Assembly (NCBI GenBank): GCA_913045265.1
Contig: CAJWQX010000007.1
Coordinates: forward strand, 1-64,000
Origin: UBA11889 sp002313255
Lineage (GTDB): Bacteria > Pseudomonadota > Gammaproteobacteria > Pseudomonadales > Azotimanducaceae
Length of the DNA stretch: 64,000 nucleotides
Direction of reading: 5' to 3'
The position numbers and the translations under genes are program-made. Under the pieces are notes generated by a model. It had not been told where the DNA came from. It worked only from the letters and a program-made list of their open reading frames with translations, and did no database searches. This document shows positions 8,281-16,339 of the stretch, piece by piece (the stretch's first letter is position 1; each line of letters begins with the position of its first letter).

Positions 8281-9708
8281 ATGAGTAATCAAACGAAGTT
8301 TTATATCAATGGCGAGTGGGTGGAACCGTCGACGACCGACACGTTGGACGTGATCAACCCAGCTACGGAACAGGCAATCGGCCCTGTCGCAATGGGTGGT
8401 CTTGCGGACGTGGACAGGGCAGTGGAGGCTGCTGCGGCTGCTTTCGAATCGTTTTCCCAGTCGTCTAAAGAAGATCGGGTGGCGCTTCTGGAGCGAATCA
8501 TTGCCGCCTACATGGGTCGTATGGACGAAGTGGCCGCGGCGATTAGCGAGGAAATGGGGGCTCCATTGGGCCTTGCAAAAGCAGCCCAAGCGCCCGCGGG
8601 GCTGGGCCATTTTATGACGACCCTGTCGGTATTGAAGGATTTTGAGTTTGAGGAAGACATCGGTACGTCGCGAGTGATTCGTGAACCCGCCGGTGTGTGC
8701 GGATTTATCACGCCGTGGAACTGGCCGCTCAATCAAATTGCATGCAAAGTCGCGCCAGCACTTGCTGCGGGCTGCACGATGGTACTAAAGCCTTCAGAGG
8801 TAGCGCCATTCAACGCAATTTTATTTGCTGAAATTATGGATGACGCCGGTGTCCCGGCAGGTGTGTTTAACCTGGTCAATGGTGACGGTCCGACGGTGGG
8901 TGCTGCGATTTCATCGCATCCCAAGATCGACATGGTTTCATTTACCGGTTCAACCCGGGCGGGTATCGAAGTCGCTCGAAACGCAGCGCCGACTGTAAAA
9001 CGTGTGGCGCAAGAGTTAGGTGGTAAATCGGCCAATATCATTCTTGATGACGCTGATTTCGCGCTGTCAATATCGCGTGATGTTTTTGGTATGTGTACGA
9101 ACTCAGGTCAGTCGTGTAACGCCCCGACACGGATGTTGGTTCCCGATTCGCGCATGGACGAAGCGGCGGCCATTGCGAAAGGAGCTGCTGAACAGGTCAA
9201 AGTAGGCGATCCAAATGCTGCAGATACGACCATTGGTCCGGTGGTTTCCGATGTCCAGTATGAAAAGATCCAGAACCTTATCCAGAAAGGGATTGATGAA
9301 GGGGCAACGCTCGAGTGTGGGGGCACTGGTCGTCCGGATGGTTTGAACGCCGGTTACTTCGTCAAGCCGACCGTTTTCTCCCACGTTACCAACGACATGT
9401 CGATCGCTCAGGAGGAAATTTTTGGTCCTGTGTTATCGCTGATCGGGTATGCCGATGACGACGATGCAGTACGTATAGCGAACGACACGGTGTACGGACT
9501 TTCAGGCTATATTTCGGCTGGGGATCCGGAAAGGGCTCGGAAGGTCGCACGTCGGATTCGAACCGGAAACATCCACTTGAACGGAGCACCGGTCGACCAA
9601 CAATCGCCATTCGGCGGCTATAAGCAATCGGGTAATGGTCGGGAGTGGGGTCGGTACGGGTTTGAGGAATTTCTCGAGGTCAAATCGATTCTGGGTTACA
9701 ACGCTTAG
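8281..9708 (+). CDS. Aldehyde dehydrogenase (NAD(P)+-dependent)
   Basis: This 475-residue member of the aldehyde dehydrogenase superfamily oxidises an aldehyde to the acid. It has N147 of the oxyanion hole (TPWNWPL), the FTGSTRAG nucleotide-binding motif, the general base E245 (ELGGKSANII) and the catalytic C279 (NSGQSCNAPTR), plus EEIFGPVLS and the C-terminal SPFGGYKQSGNGRE. The NSGQSCNAPTR motif and length place it near general medium-chain or betaine-type dehydrogenases, but the substrate cannot be read. It stands alone on this strand, 82 bases after ppdK, and is followed by a hairpin. Confidence 0.93.
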   Translation: MSNQTKFYINGEWVEPSTTDTLDVINPATEQAIGPVAMGGLADVDRAVEAAAAAFESFSQSSKEDRVALLERIIAAYMGRMDEVAAAISEEMGAPLGLAKAAQAPAGLGHFMTTLSVLKDFEFEEDIGTSRVIREPAGVCGFITPWNWPLNQIACKVAPALAAGCTMVLKPSEVAPFNAILFAEIMDDAGVPAGVFNLVNGDGPTVGAAISSHPKIDMVSFTGSTRAGIEVARNAAPTVKRVAQELGGKSANIILDDADFALSISRDVFGMCTNSGQSCNAPTRMLVPDSRMDEAAAIAKGAAEQVKVGDPNAADTTIGPVVSDVQYEKIQNLIQKGIDEGATLECGGTGRPDGLNAGYFVKPTVFSHVTNDMSIAQEEIFGPVLSLIGYADDDDAVRIANDTVYGLSGYISAGDPERARKVARRIRTGNIHLNGAPVDQQSPFGGYKQSGNGREWGRYGFEEFLEVKSILGYNA

Positions 9709-9725
9709 ATTCACGACTACCAGAA

Positions 9726-9743
9726 GCGCCCCTCTTGGGGCGC
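9726..9743. terminator. Candidate hairpin terminator between convergent genes
   Basis: GCGCCCC (9726-9732) and GGGGCGC (9737-9743) form a perfect 7-bp stem with a TCTT loop. It sits in the 51-bp gap between the aldehyde dehydrogenase and a convergent methyltransferase gene. No T run follows on either strand, so it may act bidirectionally or only protect 3' ends. Confidence 0.4.
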
Positions 9744-9759
9744 CGACGACGGGATTGAA

Positions 9760-10335
9760 CTAGGCTCGTTGAGCTAGAACGCGTACCAGCGCGGCCCAAG
9801 TACCGTCCGGTTCTTGAATCAGTCCTTCGAATTCGCGTTCGATTTCGAGGCCGCGCAGGGTTTGTTGTACGGATCCTGGTTGAACGCGAAATTCCGGGTT
9901 GGTCGGACCGATGACAGCCTCGTTCGAGACGAGATGCTCTTCGACAAGGATTTTGCCCCGTGGCGCGAGCAGTTTGACGGCCGTCGACAACAGCGTGTTG
10001 TCGACGTATCGGATCATCAGAATGAGATCGTAAGGTCCTACTAGCGGCACGCCGCGTTCAAGATCGTGTGCAAGCCAATGAACGTGCACACCGAGGCTGT
10101 CTGCACGCCGAGTGGCTTGTTGAATCGCCATATCCGATATGTCGATTGCGTCGACTTCAAATCCCAAGGTTGCGAGATGGATGGCGTTGCGACCTCGTCC
10201 ACAGGCGAGGTCGAGCGCGCTATTGCCCGTAAGCGCGTCTTTCCAGTCAAGCAAAACAGAGCTGGGGTGCTCACGGGACTGGTACGCACCAGCACCGTAG
10301 CGTTCGTTCCAGCGTCGACGATCCTCGTCGCTCAT
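9760..10335 (-). CDS. Class I SAM-dependent methyltransferase (TehB-like)
   Basis: This 191-residue protein has the Rossmann methyltransferase motif ALDLACGRGRNAIHLA (motif I), EVDAIDISDMAI (acidic end of strand 2), and a motif IV region YDLILMIRYVD. The N-terminal WNERYGAGAY and overall length are typical of the TehB/thiopurine-type subgroup of small-molecule methyltransferases. It converges with the aldehyde dehydrogenase gene across a hairpin, and the MOSC protein gene lies about 100 bases upstream on the same strand. The substrate is unknown. Confidence 0.85.
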   Translation of the reverse strand: MSDEDRRRWNERYGAGAYQSREHPSSVLLDWKDALTGNSALDLACGRGRNAIHLATLGFEVDAIDISDMAIQQATRRADSLGVHVHWLAHDLERGVPLVGPYDLILMIRYVDNTLLSTAVKLLAPRGKILVEEHLVSNEAVIGPTNPEFRVQPGSVQQTLRGLEIEREFEGLIQEPDGTWAALVRVLAQRA

Positions 10336-10437
10336 GGTGTTATCCGACGTTGTTTAAACGATATGGATGAAGACCGCCGATATCGCTTTCCTAAGCCACG
10401 CAGGTACGTGTCGCAATGAAACGAGTCGATCTGGGGT

Positions 10438-11067
10438 CTATCTTGCACTGGGCCGGAGAGATTCGAGGCGCTGCCTCTCCATCGTTGCGATGGGTGAACG
10501 TAACAACCGGTCGATGGTTTGGGTGGTGAGATTTGTGGCGTAACGATTACGAAATACCTCCAACACGGAAACACGTGTGTCGTCAAAAGCTTTAAAAACA
10601 ACAGAGGCTTCCGATCGAAGCATTCCGGCTGCGAGAACTCGGCAATAGAATCCGGGTCGCTCTACAAGCTGGAACTTGCGCGGGAAACGCGGATCTTCCA
10701 TGCGCAGGCCGAGCGATGTGCAGGGGATGCGCGGTGCGGTGACTTGGAGCACTACGTCGTTGATACGAAAGACGTCACCGATCGCGGGTTCGCCGTCGGG
10801 GATGCCTTCAAGCGTTGAGTTATCGCCGAACCATCCTGTGTTGTCGGCCATAGCAAGCTCTTCGGCCCACCAGCGGTAATCTTCGATTCGGTAAATATAG
10901 AGCGCTTGATCGAGCCCGCCGTGGTGTCGACGATCACAGATCGGATCAGCTTCGATGCCCAATGCCGTGATTTCGACCGGGCCCGTATTGGGCGTTTTGT
11001 ATATCCCAGAGCGTGACCGACCGAGTCGGACGGACTTACCCGCGTTGACGCTGATCACTTTTATCAC
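10438..11067 (-). CDS. MOSC domain protein (YiiM-like)
   Basis: This 209-residue protein starts MIKVISVNAGKSVRL and contains GIEADPICDRRHHGGLDQALYIY, the basic/histidine segment of MOSC domains, and the conserved cysteine in APRIPCTSLG, near residue 117. MOSC domains handle molybdenum-cofactor-linked sulfur or act in detoxification of N-hydroxylated compounds (YiiM type). The start codon overlaps the stop of the upstream HAD gene (ATGA), so the two are co-translated. No molybdoenzyme gene is close by. Confidence 0.88.
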   Translation of the reverse strand: MIKVISVNAGKSVRLGRSRSGIYKTPNTGPVEITALGIEADPICDRRHHGGLDQALYIYRIEDYRWWAEELAMADNTGWFGDNSTLEGIPDGEPAIGDVFRINDVVLQVTAPRIPCTSLGLRMEDPRFPRKFQLVERPGFYCRVLAAGMLRSEASVVFKAFDDTRVSVLEVFRNRYATNLTTQTIDRLLRSPIATMERQRLESLRPSAR

Positions 11068-11408
11068 GGGGAGATACTGCAGAATTCTTCGGGATAAAAA
11101 AACTCGAAACCGTGCATTTCGGCATAGCGTTTATCGACCTCGGTGTCCCCAATATGGATATAGCGGTCAAGGTGCTGGAAATTTGATCGGGTCTCATCGA
11201 GACGATGTTTTTGCGCCACGAAATGGACGGGAATGCCGTGTTTTTTCCACATCGCGCGTTGTTCCGCGATCACTCGATCCGATGCACTCCCAACGATGTA
11301 CCCGCGGTTAATGAGTTCGCGAACTTGCGTCAGCGTGATGGGGCCGGCGGGATCACCAATCTCCAGTGTGCCGTCGATGTCCAAACTGAAAAGTATCCGC
11401 GCACCCAT
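11064..11408 (-). CDS. HAD-like phosphatase, small
   Basis: A protein of about 114 residues from the ATG at 11408 (an earlier ATG at 11426 is possible but leaves an odd lead MYGAGC). FSLDIDGTLE carries the HAD nucleophile D10 and acid/base D12; SASDR around residue 46 is the motif II region; HIGDTEVDKRYAEMHGFEFF is the C-terminal acidic motif. There is no cap domain of note. Proteins this short are usually small-molecule phosphatases; the substrate is unknown. It is coupled to the MOSC gene by a 4-base overlap. Confidence 0.75.
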   Translation of the reverse strand: MGARILFSLDIDGTLEIGDPAGPITLTQVRELINRGYIVGSASDRVIAEQRAMWKKHGIPVHFVAQKHRLDETRSNFQHLDRYIHIGDTEVDKRYAEMHGFEFFYPEEFCSISP

Positions 11409-11475
11409 GCACCCAGCACCATACAAGCCCCATTAACGCGTTGGTCGAAGCCCCCCCGGCCTTTTTACGCCAGGC

Positions 11476-11796
11476 TTACTCGTCTTCGACGATGACGGCG
11501 GTGCCGGTCGCGAGCAATTCGGCAGCTCCCGTCATCACCATCGAGGTCGTGAAACGGGTAGCAACAACGGCGTTGGCCCCGAGTTGCTCGGCGGCTTCGA
11601 TCATTCGATCGACACTCTGCTCGCGGGCCTCGGCCATTAACTTTACGTACTCCGAGATTTCGCCACCAACAAGTGCGCGAAGGCCTGCTGTAATGTCTTT
11701 CCCGACATTGCGGGCACGTACCGTGTTACCACGCACTAAACCGAGGGATTTGACGATCCGCTTACCACCAATTGTTTCAGTGGTTACGACTAGCAT
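11476..11796 (-). CDS. YbjQ/UPF0145 family protein
   Basis: A protein of 106 residues beginning MLVVTTETIGGKRIVKSLGLVRG, with the family pattern of a long helix (EYVKLMAEAREQSVDRMIEAA) and GANAVVATRFTTS. YbjQ-type proteins form small pentameric assemblies of unknown role; an older name is heavy-metal-binding domain. The length fits. The start directly abuts the stop of the upstream small membrane protein gene (11797), which suggests coupled translation. Confidence 0.88.
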   Translation of the reverse strand: MLVVTTETIGGKRIVKSLGLVRGNTVRARNVGKDITAGLRALVGGEISEYVKLMAEAREQSVDRMIEAAEQLGANAVVATRFTTSMVMTGAAELLATGTAVIVEDE

Positions 11797-12033
11797 TTAT
11801 ATCTCCACATTTTTGTATTTATCTGTCTTACGTTCGATCAAACGTTGTCGCAACACCGATATCAACAGAAATGCGAGGCCAAGATAGATGGCGCCGACGA
11901 TGACTTTCACCACAAGCGGCATGTCGGGCGTGTAAATCCACTCGAAGATCCCGATGCCTGCGCCGATGACGATACCGCCGATCAAAAGAAGCCAACCGAT
12001 GCTGCTCGTTGATCGAACCATATTGTCTTGCAT
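11797..12033 (-). CDS. Small membrane protein, two transmembrane segments
   Basis: A protein of 78 residues with two hydrophobic segments, at about 12-30 (IGWLLLIGGIVIGAGIG) and 41-63 (VVKVIVGAIYLGLAFLLIS), followed by a basic tail (RQRLIERKTDKYK). It directly precedes the YbjQ-like gene with no gap, so the pair probably forms an operon and may work together at the membrane. I do not recognise the family. Confidence 0.7.
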   Translation of the reverse strand: MQDNMVRSTSSIGWLLLIGGIVIGAGIGIFEWIYTPDMPLVVKVIVGAIYLGLAFLLISVLRQRLIERKTDKYKNVEI

Positions 12034-12136
12034 GTAGTTTTCCTGATGTCAGATGTCTTTATCGAAGCCGATTCTTAATGCGCCGATCAAACATTTAAGG
12101 GCTATTATCTCATGATTCCAAAGGGAGTTAATTGAT

Positions 12137-13063
12137 ATGCGGGACGGCCCGCTACTTATTGTCGATTGTGATCCGGGTCACGATGACGCGCTCGCCTTGG
12201 GGCTCGCACACGTGCACGGCAATGTGCTTGGGATTACCTCTGTATCAGGCAATGCGCCGCTCGAGGACACAACCCGTAACGCCCTTGGGATGGCTACACT
12301 GTTGGGCAGTTCTGCTGAGGTATACCGTGGCGAAGCTCGTCCTTTGAAGGGAGAACCTCGCCATGCTGGAGGCGTTCATGGCAGGGGCGGCCTTGGTCGG
12401 GTCGTATTGCCCGAGCACAATCGCGTAGCATCGAAGCTGCATGCGGTTGACTACTTAATCGAGACGACGCGGGAACATTCGAACGTATGGTTGGTTCCTA
12501 TCGGACCACTGACCAATATCGCGCGAGCTATCGAACGGGACCCGACGCTGGCGAGAAGAGTTGCGGGTATCTCCTTGATGGGCGGTAGCACCGACTCGGG
12601 CAACGTTACGGCGGTCGCAGAGTTCAATATTTGGGCCGACCCAGAGGCTGCAAAGATCGTCATGGCCTCCGGCGCTCACATTCGAATGTGCGGTCTTAAC
12701 CTGACCCGTCAATGGCTCTCTGACGATACGATCGCCGCACGCTTGAAGGAAAGCGGATCCGTGAAGGCGCAGGTTGGCGCCGCCATTTTGGACGATATCC
12801 ATGATCGAATGGATTCTTTGGGTCGTGGCCGCCGTTCTGCGTTGCATGACCCATGTGCCGTACTGGCGGTGACGCACCCCGAGCTACTGCATTTCGAGCG
12901 ACGGCACGTGACTGTCGAGACCGAGGGAGTCTATACGCGCGGGATGACCGTGGTCGATGAACGTGCGACTCCGGGGATTCCCGAAGCCAACGTCGAAGTG
13001 GGGTACCAAATTGATTCGACGTCCGCCATGAAACTGTTACTGAGTGCGTTTGAACGTCCGTAA
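12137..13063 (+). CDS. Inosine/uridine-preferring nucleoside hydrolase family protein
   Basis: This 308-residue protein has the signature DCDPGHDDALAL at residues 10-21, whose Asp residues bind the catalytic calcium, followed by SGNAPLEDTTRNAL and a late Asp in ALHDPCAVLAV. The family hydrolyses the N-glycosidic bond of nucleosides to free base and ribose for salvage. AGGGAG lies at good distance before the ATG. It is divergent from the YbjQ pair and converges with the alpha/beta hydrolase gene two bases after its stop. Confidence 0.92.
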   Translation: MRDGPLLIVDCDPGHDDALALGLAHVHGNVLGITSVSGNAPLEDTTRNALGMATLLGSSAEVYRGEARPLKGEPRHAGGVHGRGGLGRVVLPEHNRVASKLHAVDYLIETTREHSNVWLVPIGPLTNIARAIERDPTLARRVAGISLMGGSTDSGNVTAVAEFNIWADPEAAKIVMASGAHIRMCGLNLTRQWLSDDTIAARLKESGSVKAQVGAAILDDIHDRMDSLGRGRRSALHDPCAVLAVTHPELLHFERRHVTVETEGVYTRGMTVVDERATPGIPEANVEVGYQIDSTSAMKLLLSAFERP

Positions 13064-13065
13064 AA

Positions 13066-13785
13066 CTAAGCCGGTGTTGCTGCTTGCAAGAAGCTGATAA
13101 CTGACGCAACGGTGCCATCTTGCTCTGGATTCTTCCACTCTTCGATCAAGGTCGCGTTCGGGACCAAATCCGCAAGTTCTCGGGAAATGGTTTCGGGATG
13201 GTAGGGGTCCGAGCCCATAAGGACGAGCATTGGAACGGTGCATGCGGTGACGAAATCTCGATCAACGTTGTACAAGAATTCCCCGTCGTACATGTTGCTT
13301 CTAAAAGCGTGCCAATCGTCATCGTCGGCCTCCGGGTGCTGATCTTTAATTGCGTCAGCCCAGTGGTCGAACATGGCGTAGAAAAGATCGCGGTTGTCGT
13401 CACAGCCGATTGATTGTTGCAGTACCGCCGCTGCGACGCGTTCTCGATGAGCTTTGATCACACCAAAACAGTAAGGCCCGCCGATGCAGCCGCCTAGAAC
13501 GTGCGTTTGGTCGACGTTCAGGTGGTCGAGCAGCGCGAGATGATCGTCGGCGTAACTGTGCCAACCATCGTTACGTGATACGGGAGCCGAGGAGGCACCC
13601 GCATTGCGTTGGTCCATGGCGATCACCTTAAAGTGGGGGCTTAGGGTTCTTATCGGATCCCATTCGGCGTTCGCCCAAAACGAAGCCGCCGAGAGCATCC
13701 CACCGGGCGCAAAAAGTAGGACGGGAAAGCCGTCGCCGTGAATTTCGTAGTGGAGGTTGACTTGGTCGCGTTGAAATATCGGCAT
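13066..13785 (-). CDS. Alpha/beta hydrolase with Cys at the nucleophile position
   Basis: A 239-residue single-domain alpha/beta hydrolase: HYEIHGDGFPVLLFAPGG (oxyanion loop), then VLGGCIGGPYCFG at the nucleophile elbow. The elbow residue is C100, where most family members have Ser in G-x-S-x-G. The later acid region (LMGSDPYHPE) is present; a C-terminal His in the usual position is not obvious. Cys nucleophiles occur in dienelactone hydrolases and a few other subfamilies. The substrate is unknown. It converges with the nucleoside hydrolase gene. Confidence 0.85.
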   Translation of the reverse strand: MPIFQRDQVNLHYEIHGDGFPVLLFAPGGMLSAASFWANAEWDPIRTLSPHFKVIAMDQRNAGASSAPVSRNDGWHSYADDHLALLDHLNVDQTHVLGGCIGGPYCFGVIKAHRERVAAAVLQQSIGCDDNRDLFYAMFDHWADAIKDQHPEADDDDWHAFRSNMYDGEFLYNVDRDFVTACTVPMLVLMGSDPYHPETISRELADLVPNATLIEEWKNPEQDGTVASVISFLQAATPA

Positions 13786-13812
13786 GTTGGTTCCGTCGTG
13801 TGTTGAACTAGT

Positions 13813-14100
13813 TTACGTCAAGTCGGTCGAGTTGCCGGGGGATACGTACCCTTCAGGTTGCTCGTAAGCCTCATTCGCAAAGAACTTTTCCATTTGGTTC
13901 ATGAGAAAGGCACGCGATTCAGGATCCATCATCGAGAGTTGGTGTTCATTGATAAGCATTGTTTGCAGCGCTTGCCATTGGCCCCACGCTTCCGCTGAAA
14001 CGTGTTCGTAAATGTCTTCTCCCATTGGACCTGGCATTGGTGGCGATGCGAGACCGGGCAATTGCTTGCCCAGCTTTTTGCAGGTGACGAGACGGGTCAT
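13813..14100 (-). CDS. yggX: Fe(2+)-trafficking / oxidative damage protection protein YggX
   Basis: A 95-residue protein beginning MTRLVTCKKLGKQLPGL and containing MPGPMGEDIYEHVSAEAWGQWQALQTMLINE, the hallmark of the YggX family, which helps protect Fe-S clusters and supplies iron. The single conserved Cys is C7. The gene overlaps the end of mutY by 4 bases; the mutY-yggX pair is a well-known gammaproteobacterial arrangement, which fits as MutY itself carries an Fe-S cluster. Confidence 0.96.
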   Translation of the reverse strand: MTRLVTCKKLGKQLPGLASPPMPGPMGEDIYEHVSAEAWGQWQALQTMLINEHQLSMMDPESRAFLMNQMEKFFANEAYEQPEGYVSPGNSTDLT

Positions 14101-15158
14101 GAGGCTCTCTTGCTATCTATTTCGGTGAGCAGTTTAACGGCAACTGCCGAGAGCCCGAACTCCGCTCTGTCGCACGGATGATGCCAGCGTAAATCGTGAG
14201 TTTGAGCGATCTCAGAGCAGGACGCACGCAGGAAAACATAGATGGGCTCGATTTCCAGTTGATAATGACTGAACGCGTGTCGGAATTTCGGTCCCGCGAG
14301 CGTTTTCGCGATCGTCGTAGTTGGGAGATCGAAGTCGTCACCGAAGACCGAAACCGACGTCGTTTGAGGATATTGGGGCGGTGACCACAGCGAGGCCCAT
14401 ACTCCGCGCGGCGGTCTTTTTTGCAAGAGACACGCCCCTTTCCCATTGATGACTACGAAAAATCGAGCGTGTTGCACGCGCGCTGATCGGCGCTTGGCGA
14501 GGCTGGGGTAATCGTGTTCTCTACCTTGCCGATGCGCATTGCATTCACTGGCTAAGGGGCAGTCGGGGCACTTCGGTTTGGAACGGACGCAAACGGTGGC
14601 TCCCAAATCCATGATGGCTTGTGTGTAAACGTCGACTTGTTTTATTGGAGTGTTGGCTTCCGCATGAGCCCAGAGACGCTTCTCGGTGTTGGCGGCACCC
14701 CGTTTCCCATTGATGGTGTAAAAACGTGACAGCACGCGACGGACGTTGCCGTCTAAAATCGGCGCAGTTTGTCTGAAAGCAATCGCTACGATCGCACCGG
14801 CTGTGGATCGGCCGATACCAGGGAGTGAGGTGAGCGCATCCACGCTATCGGGGACCTGACCGGCATGTTTTCCGACGATTTGGATGGCAGCCATATGCAG
14901 GTACCGCGCGCGCCGGTAGTAGCCGAGCCCGGTCCAGTATTCGAGAACCTCGTCCTCGCTCGCCTTGGCGAGTCGGCGTACGCTGGGGAAACGAGTTAAG
15001 AAACGGTTGAAGTACGGCACGACAGTGGATGCTTGGGTTTGTTGGAGCATCACTTCGGATACCCAGACGCGGTAAGCCGTTTTGTTCCGCTGCCAAGGTA
15101 AGTCCTTGCGGCCGTTTTGACGCCACCACTCGATCAGTTTTTGCGCGAACTCAGTCAA
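14097..15158 (-). CDS. mutY: Adenine DNA glycosylase MutY
   Basis: A 353-residue base-excision repair enzyme that removes adenine mispaired with 8-oxoguanine. It shows the catalytic E35 (SEVMLQQTQ), the helix-hairpin-helix SLPGIGRSTAGAI with Ser instead of the Lys of bifunctional glycosylases, catalytic D136 (PILDGNVRR), and the 4Fe-4S ligands CVRSKPKCPDCPLASEC (C-x6-C-x2-C-x5-C). The C-terminal NUDIX-like 8-oxoG recognition domain (GKGACLLQKRPPRGVWASLW) is present. It is co-transcribed with yggX. Confidence 0.97.
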   Translation of the reverse strand: MTEFAQKLIEWWRQNGRKDLPWQRNKTAYRVWVSEVMLQQTQASTVVPYFNRFLTRFPSVRRLAKASEDEVLEYWTGLGYYRRARYLHMAAIQIVGKHAGQVPDSVDALTSLPGIGRSTAGAIVAIAFRQTAPILDGNVRRVLSRFYTINGKRGAANTEKRLWAHAEANTPIKQVDVYTQAIMDLGATVCVRSKPKCPDCPLASECNAHRQGREHDYPSLAKRRSARVQHARFFVVINGKGACLLQKRPPRGVWASLWSPPQYPQTTSVSVFGDDFDLPTTTIAKTLAGPKFRHAFSHYQLEIEPIYVFLRASCSEIAQTHDLRWHHPCDRAEFGLSAVAVKLLTEIDSKRAS

Positions 15159-15304
15159 TGTTGATTGCCGTTCTGGAAACTCGCGTGTTCAAGCCGAGGT
15201 TGGCATGATGCTCCAAAATGATGGAACCAAGAAGACACTTCGCATGCGAAGATTAGGGCGTAGGTTTATTCCCCGTTGAATGCTTAGTGAGCAACGGTAT
15301 ATAT

Positions 15305-15700
15305 ATGAGTGATGTTGGAAGTTGGGAGCCAGGCGCACCGGCACTTTCTGATGTGCACCGGAAGATTCTTGGTGTCGCGAACAAAGCCTTGGATCAACCG
15401 CAGCTCGGGCTTTCTGCCGAACAGCAGGACTCGATTCGCCAAGCCGTTTGCGCGTCCGCGGAGTCCTGGAGAGACTTTGCCCAGGAGAAATCGTCAGCGG
15501 AGATCACAAATTGGATTAGAGCATTGACGCGGGCAGAGATGATGTTATCGGGGCTTGAATTGGGAGCCCGTTCCCCGGTGATTGCCCTCGTTCGGTTGCT
15601 GAAGCAACGCGGTGAGTACCCGGACGATCTAACCGAATGGGTGAAGGCAAATACCGACAATCGATTTCTGCCGTACGGTAGTCTGTTGGATCGACTGTAG
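15305..15700 (+). CDS. Conserved-looking hypothetical protein
   Basis: The ATG at 15305 gives 131 residues; a GTG at 15287 would add six. The sequence is alpha-helical and mixed-charge (SAEQQDSIRQAV, ITNWIRALTRAEM, VIALVRLLKQRGEY), with no signal peptide or membrane segment, and ends FLPYGSLLDRL. No ribosome-binding site stands out. It lies between divergent mutY and hisB. I do not recognise the family; the phase, length and amino-acid balance argue that it is real. Confidence 0.65.
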   Translation: MSDVGSWEPGAPALSDVHRKILGVANKALDQPQLGLSAEQQDSIRQAVCASAESWRDFAQEKSSAEITNWIRALTRAEMMLSGLELGARSPVIALVRLLKQRGEYPDDLTEWVKANTDNRFLPYGSLLDRL

Positions 15701-15751
15701 CGGTAGAACCCCGGATAATTGCGATCCGAAAAAAACGTAGGCGAAATAATT

Positions 15752-16339
15752 GTGGCGCGTAATGGCTCGGTCTCCCGTGACACGTTGGAGACCAAGATAA
15801 GCGTCGTTCTGGATATCGACGGATCCGGACGATCGAGACTTTCGGCGGGGTTGCCCTTCTTTGAGCACATGCTCGATCAAGTAGCACGCCACGGCCTGAT
15901 CGACCTAGAAATTCAGGCGTCCGGGGACATAGAAGTTGATGCGCACCATACAGTGGAAGATGTTGGCATCACACTGGGCCAGGCGCTCGCACAAGCGGTG
16001 GGCGACAAACAAGGGATTAACCGTTACGGATATGCATACGTACCCCTCGACGAGGCATTGTCCCGTGTCGTCATTGATTTCTCCGGGCGGCCTGGTTTGA
16101 CCTTTAACGTCAAATTTGTTCGCCCGAGGGTTGGCGACTTTGACGTAGACCTTCTACACGAATTCTTTCAAGGGTTTGCAAATCACGCGCAAGCGACTAT
16201 CCACGTCGATAGCATCAGGGGCGAAAATGCCCATCACCAAGCCGAGACGATTTTTAAGGCGTTTGGGCGGGCTCTGAGAATGGCATTAACGATTGACCCA
16301 CGAGTCGAGGGCACTCCGTCGACTAAGGGATCACTATGA
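15752..16339 (+). CDS. hisB: Imidazoleglycerol-phosphate dehydratase
   Basis: The protein has about 195 residues from the GTG at 15752, which has a GGCGA-like site upstream; a TTG at 15719 would add 11 unconserved residues. It dehydrates imidazole glycerol phosphate in histidine synthesis. Motifs FFEHMLDQVARHG, DAHHTVEDVGITLGQAL, RYGYAYVPLDEALSR and GENAHHQAETIFKAFGRALR hold the metal-binding His and Glu residues. It ends GTPSTKGSL as in the family. hisH, hisA and hisF, which often follow it, are not here. The last 106 bases overlap the 3' end of the convergent deacetylase gene. Confidence 0.95.
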   Translation: MARNGSVSRDTLETKISVVLDIDGSGRSRLSAGLPFFEHMLDQVARHGLIDLEIQASGDIEVDAHHTVEDVGITLGQALAQAVGDKQGINRYGYAYVPLDEALSRVVIDFSGRPGLTFNVKFVRPRVGDFDVDLLHEFFQGFANHAQATIHVDSIRGENAHHQAETIFKAFGRALRMALTIDPRVEGTPSTKGSL

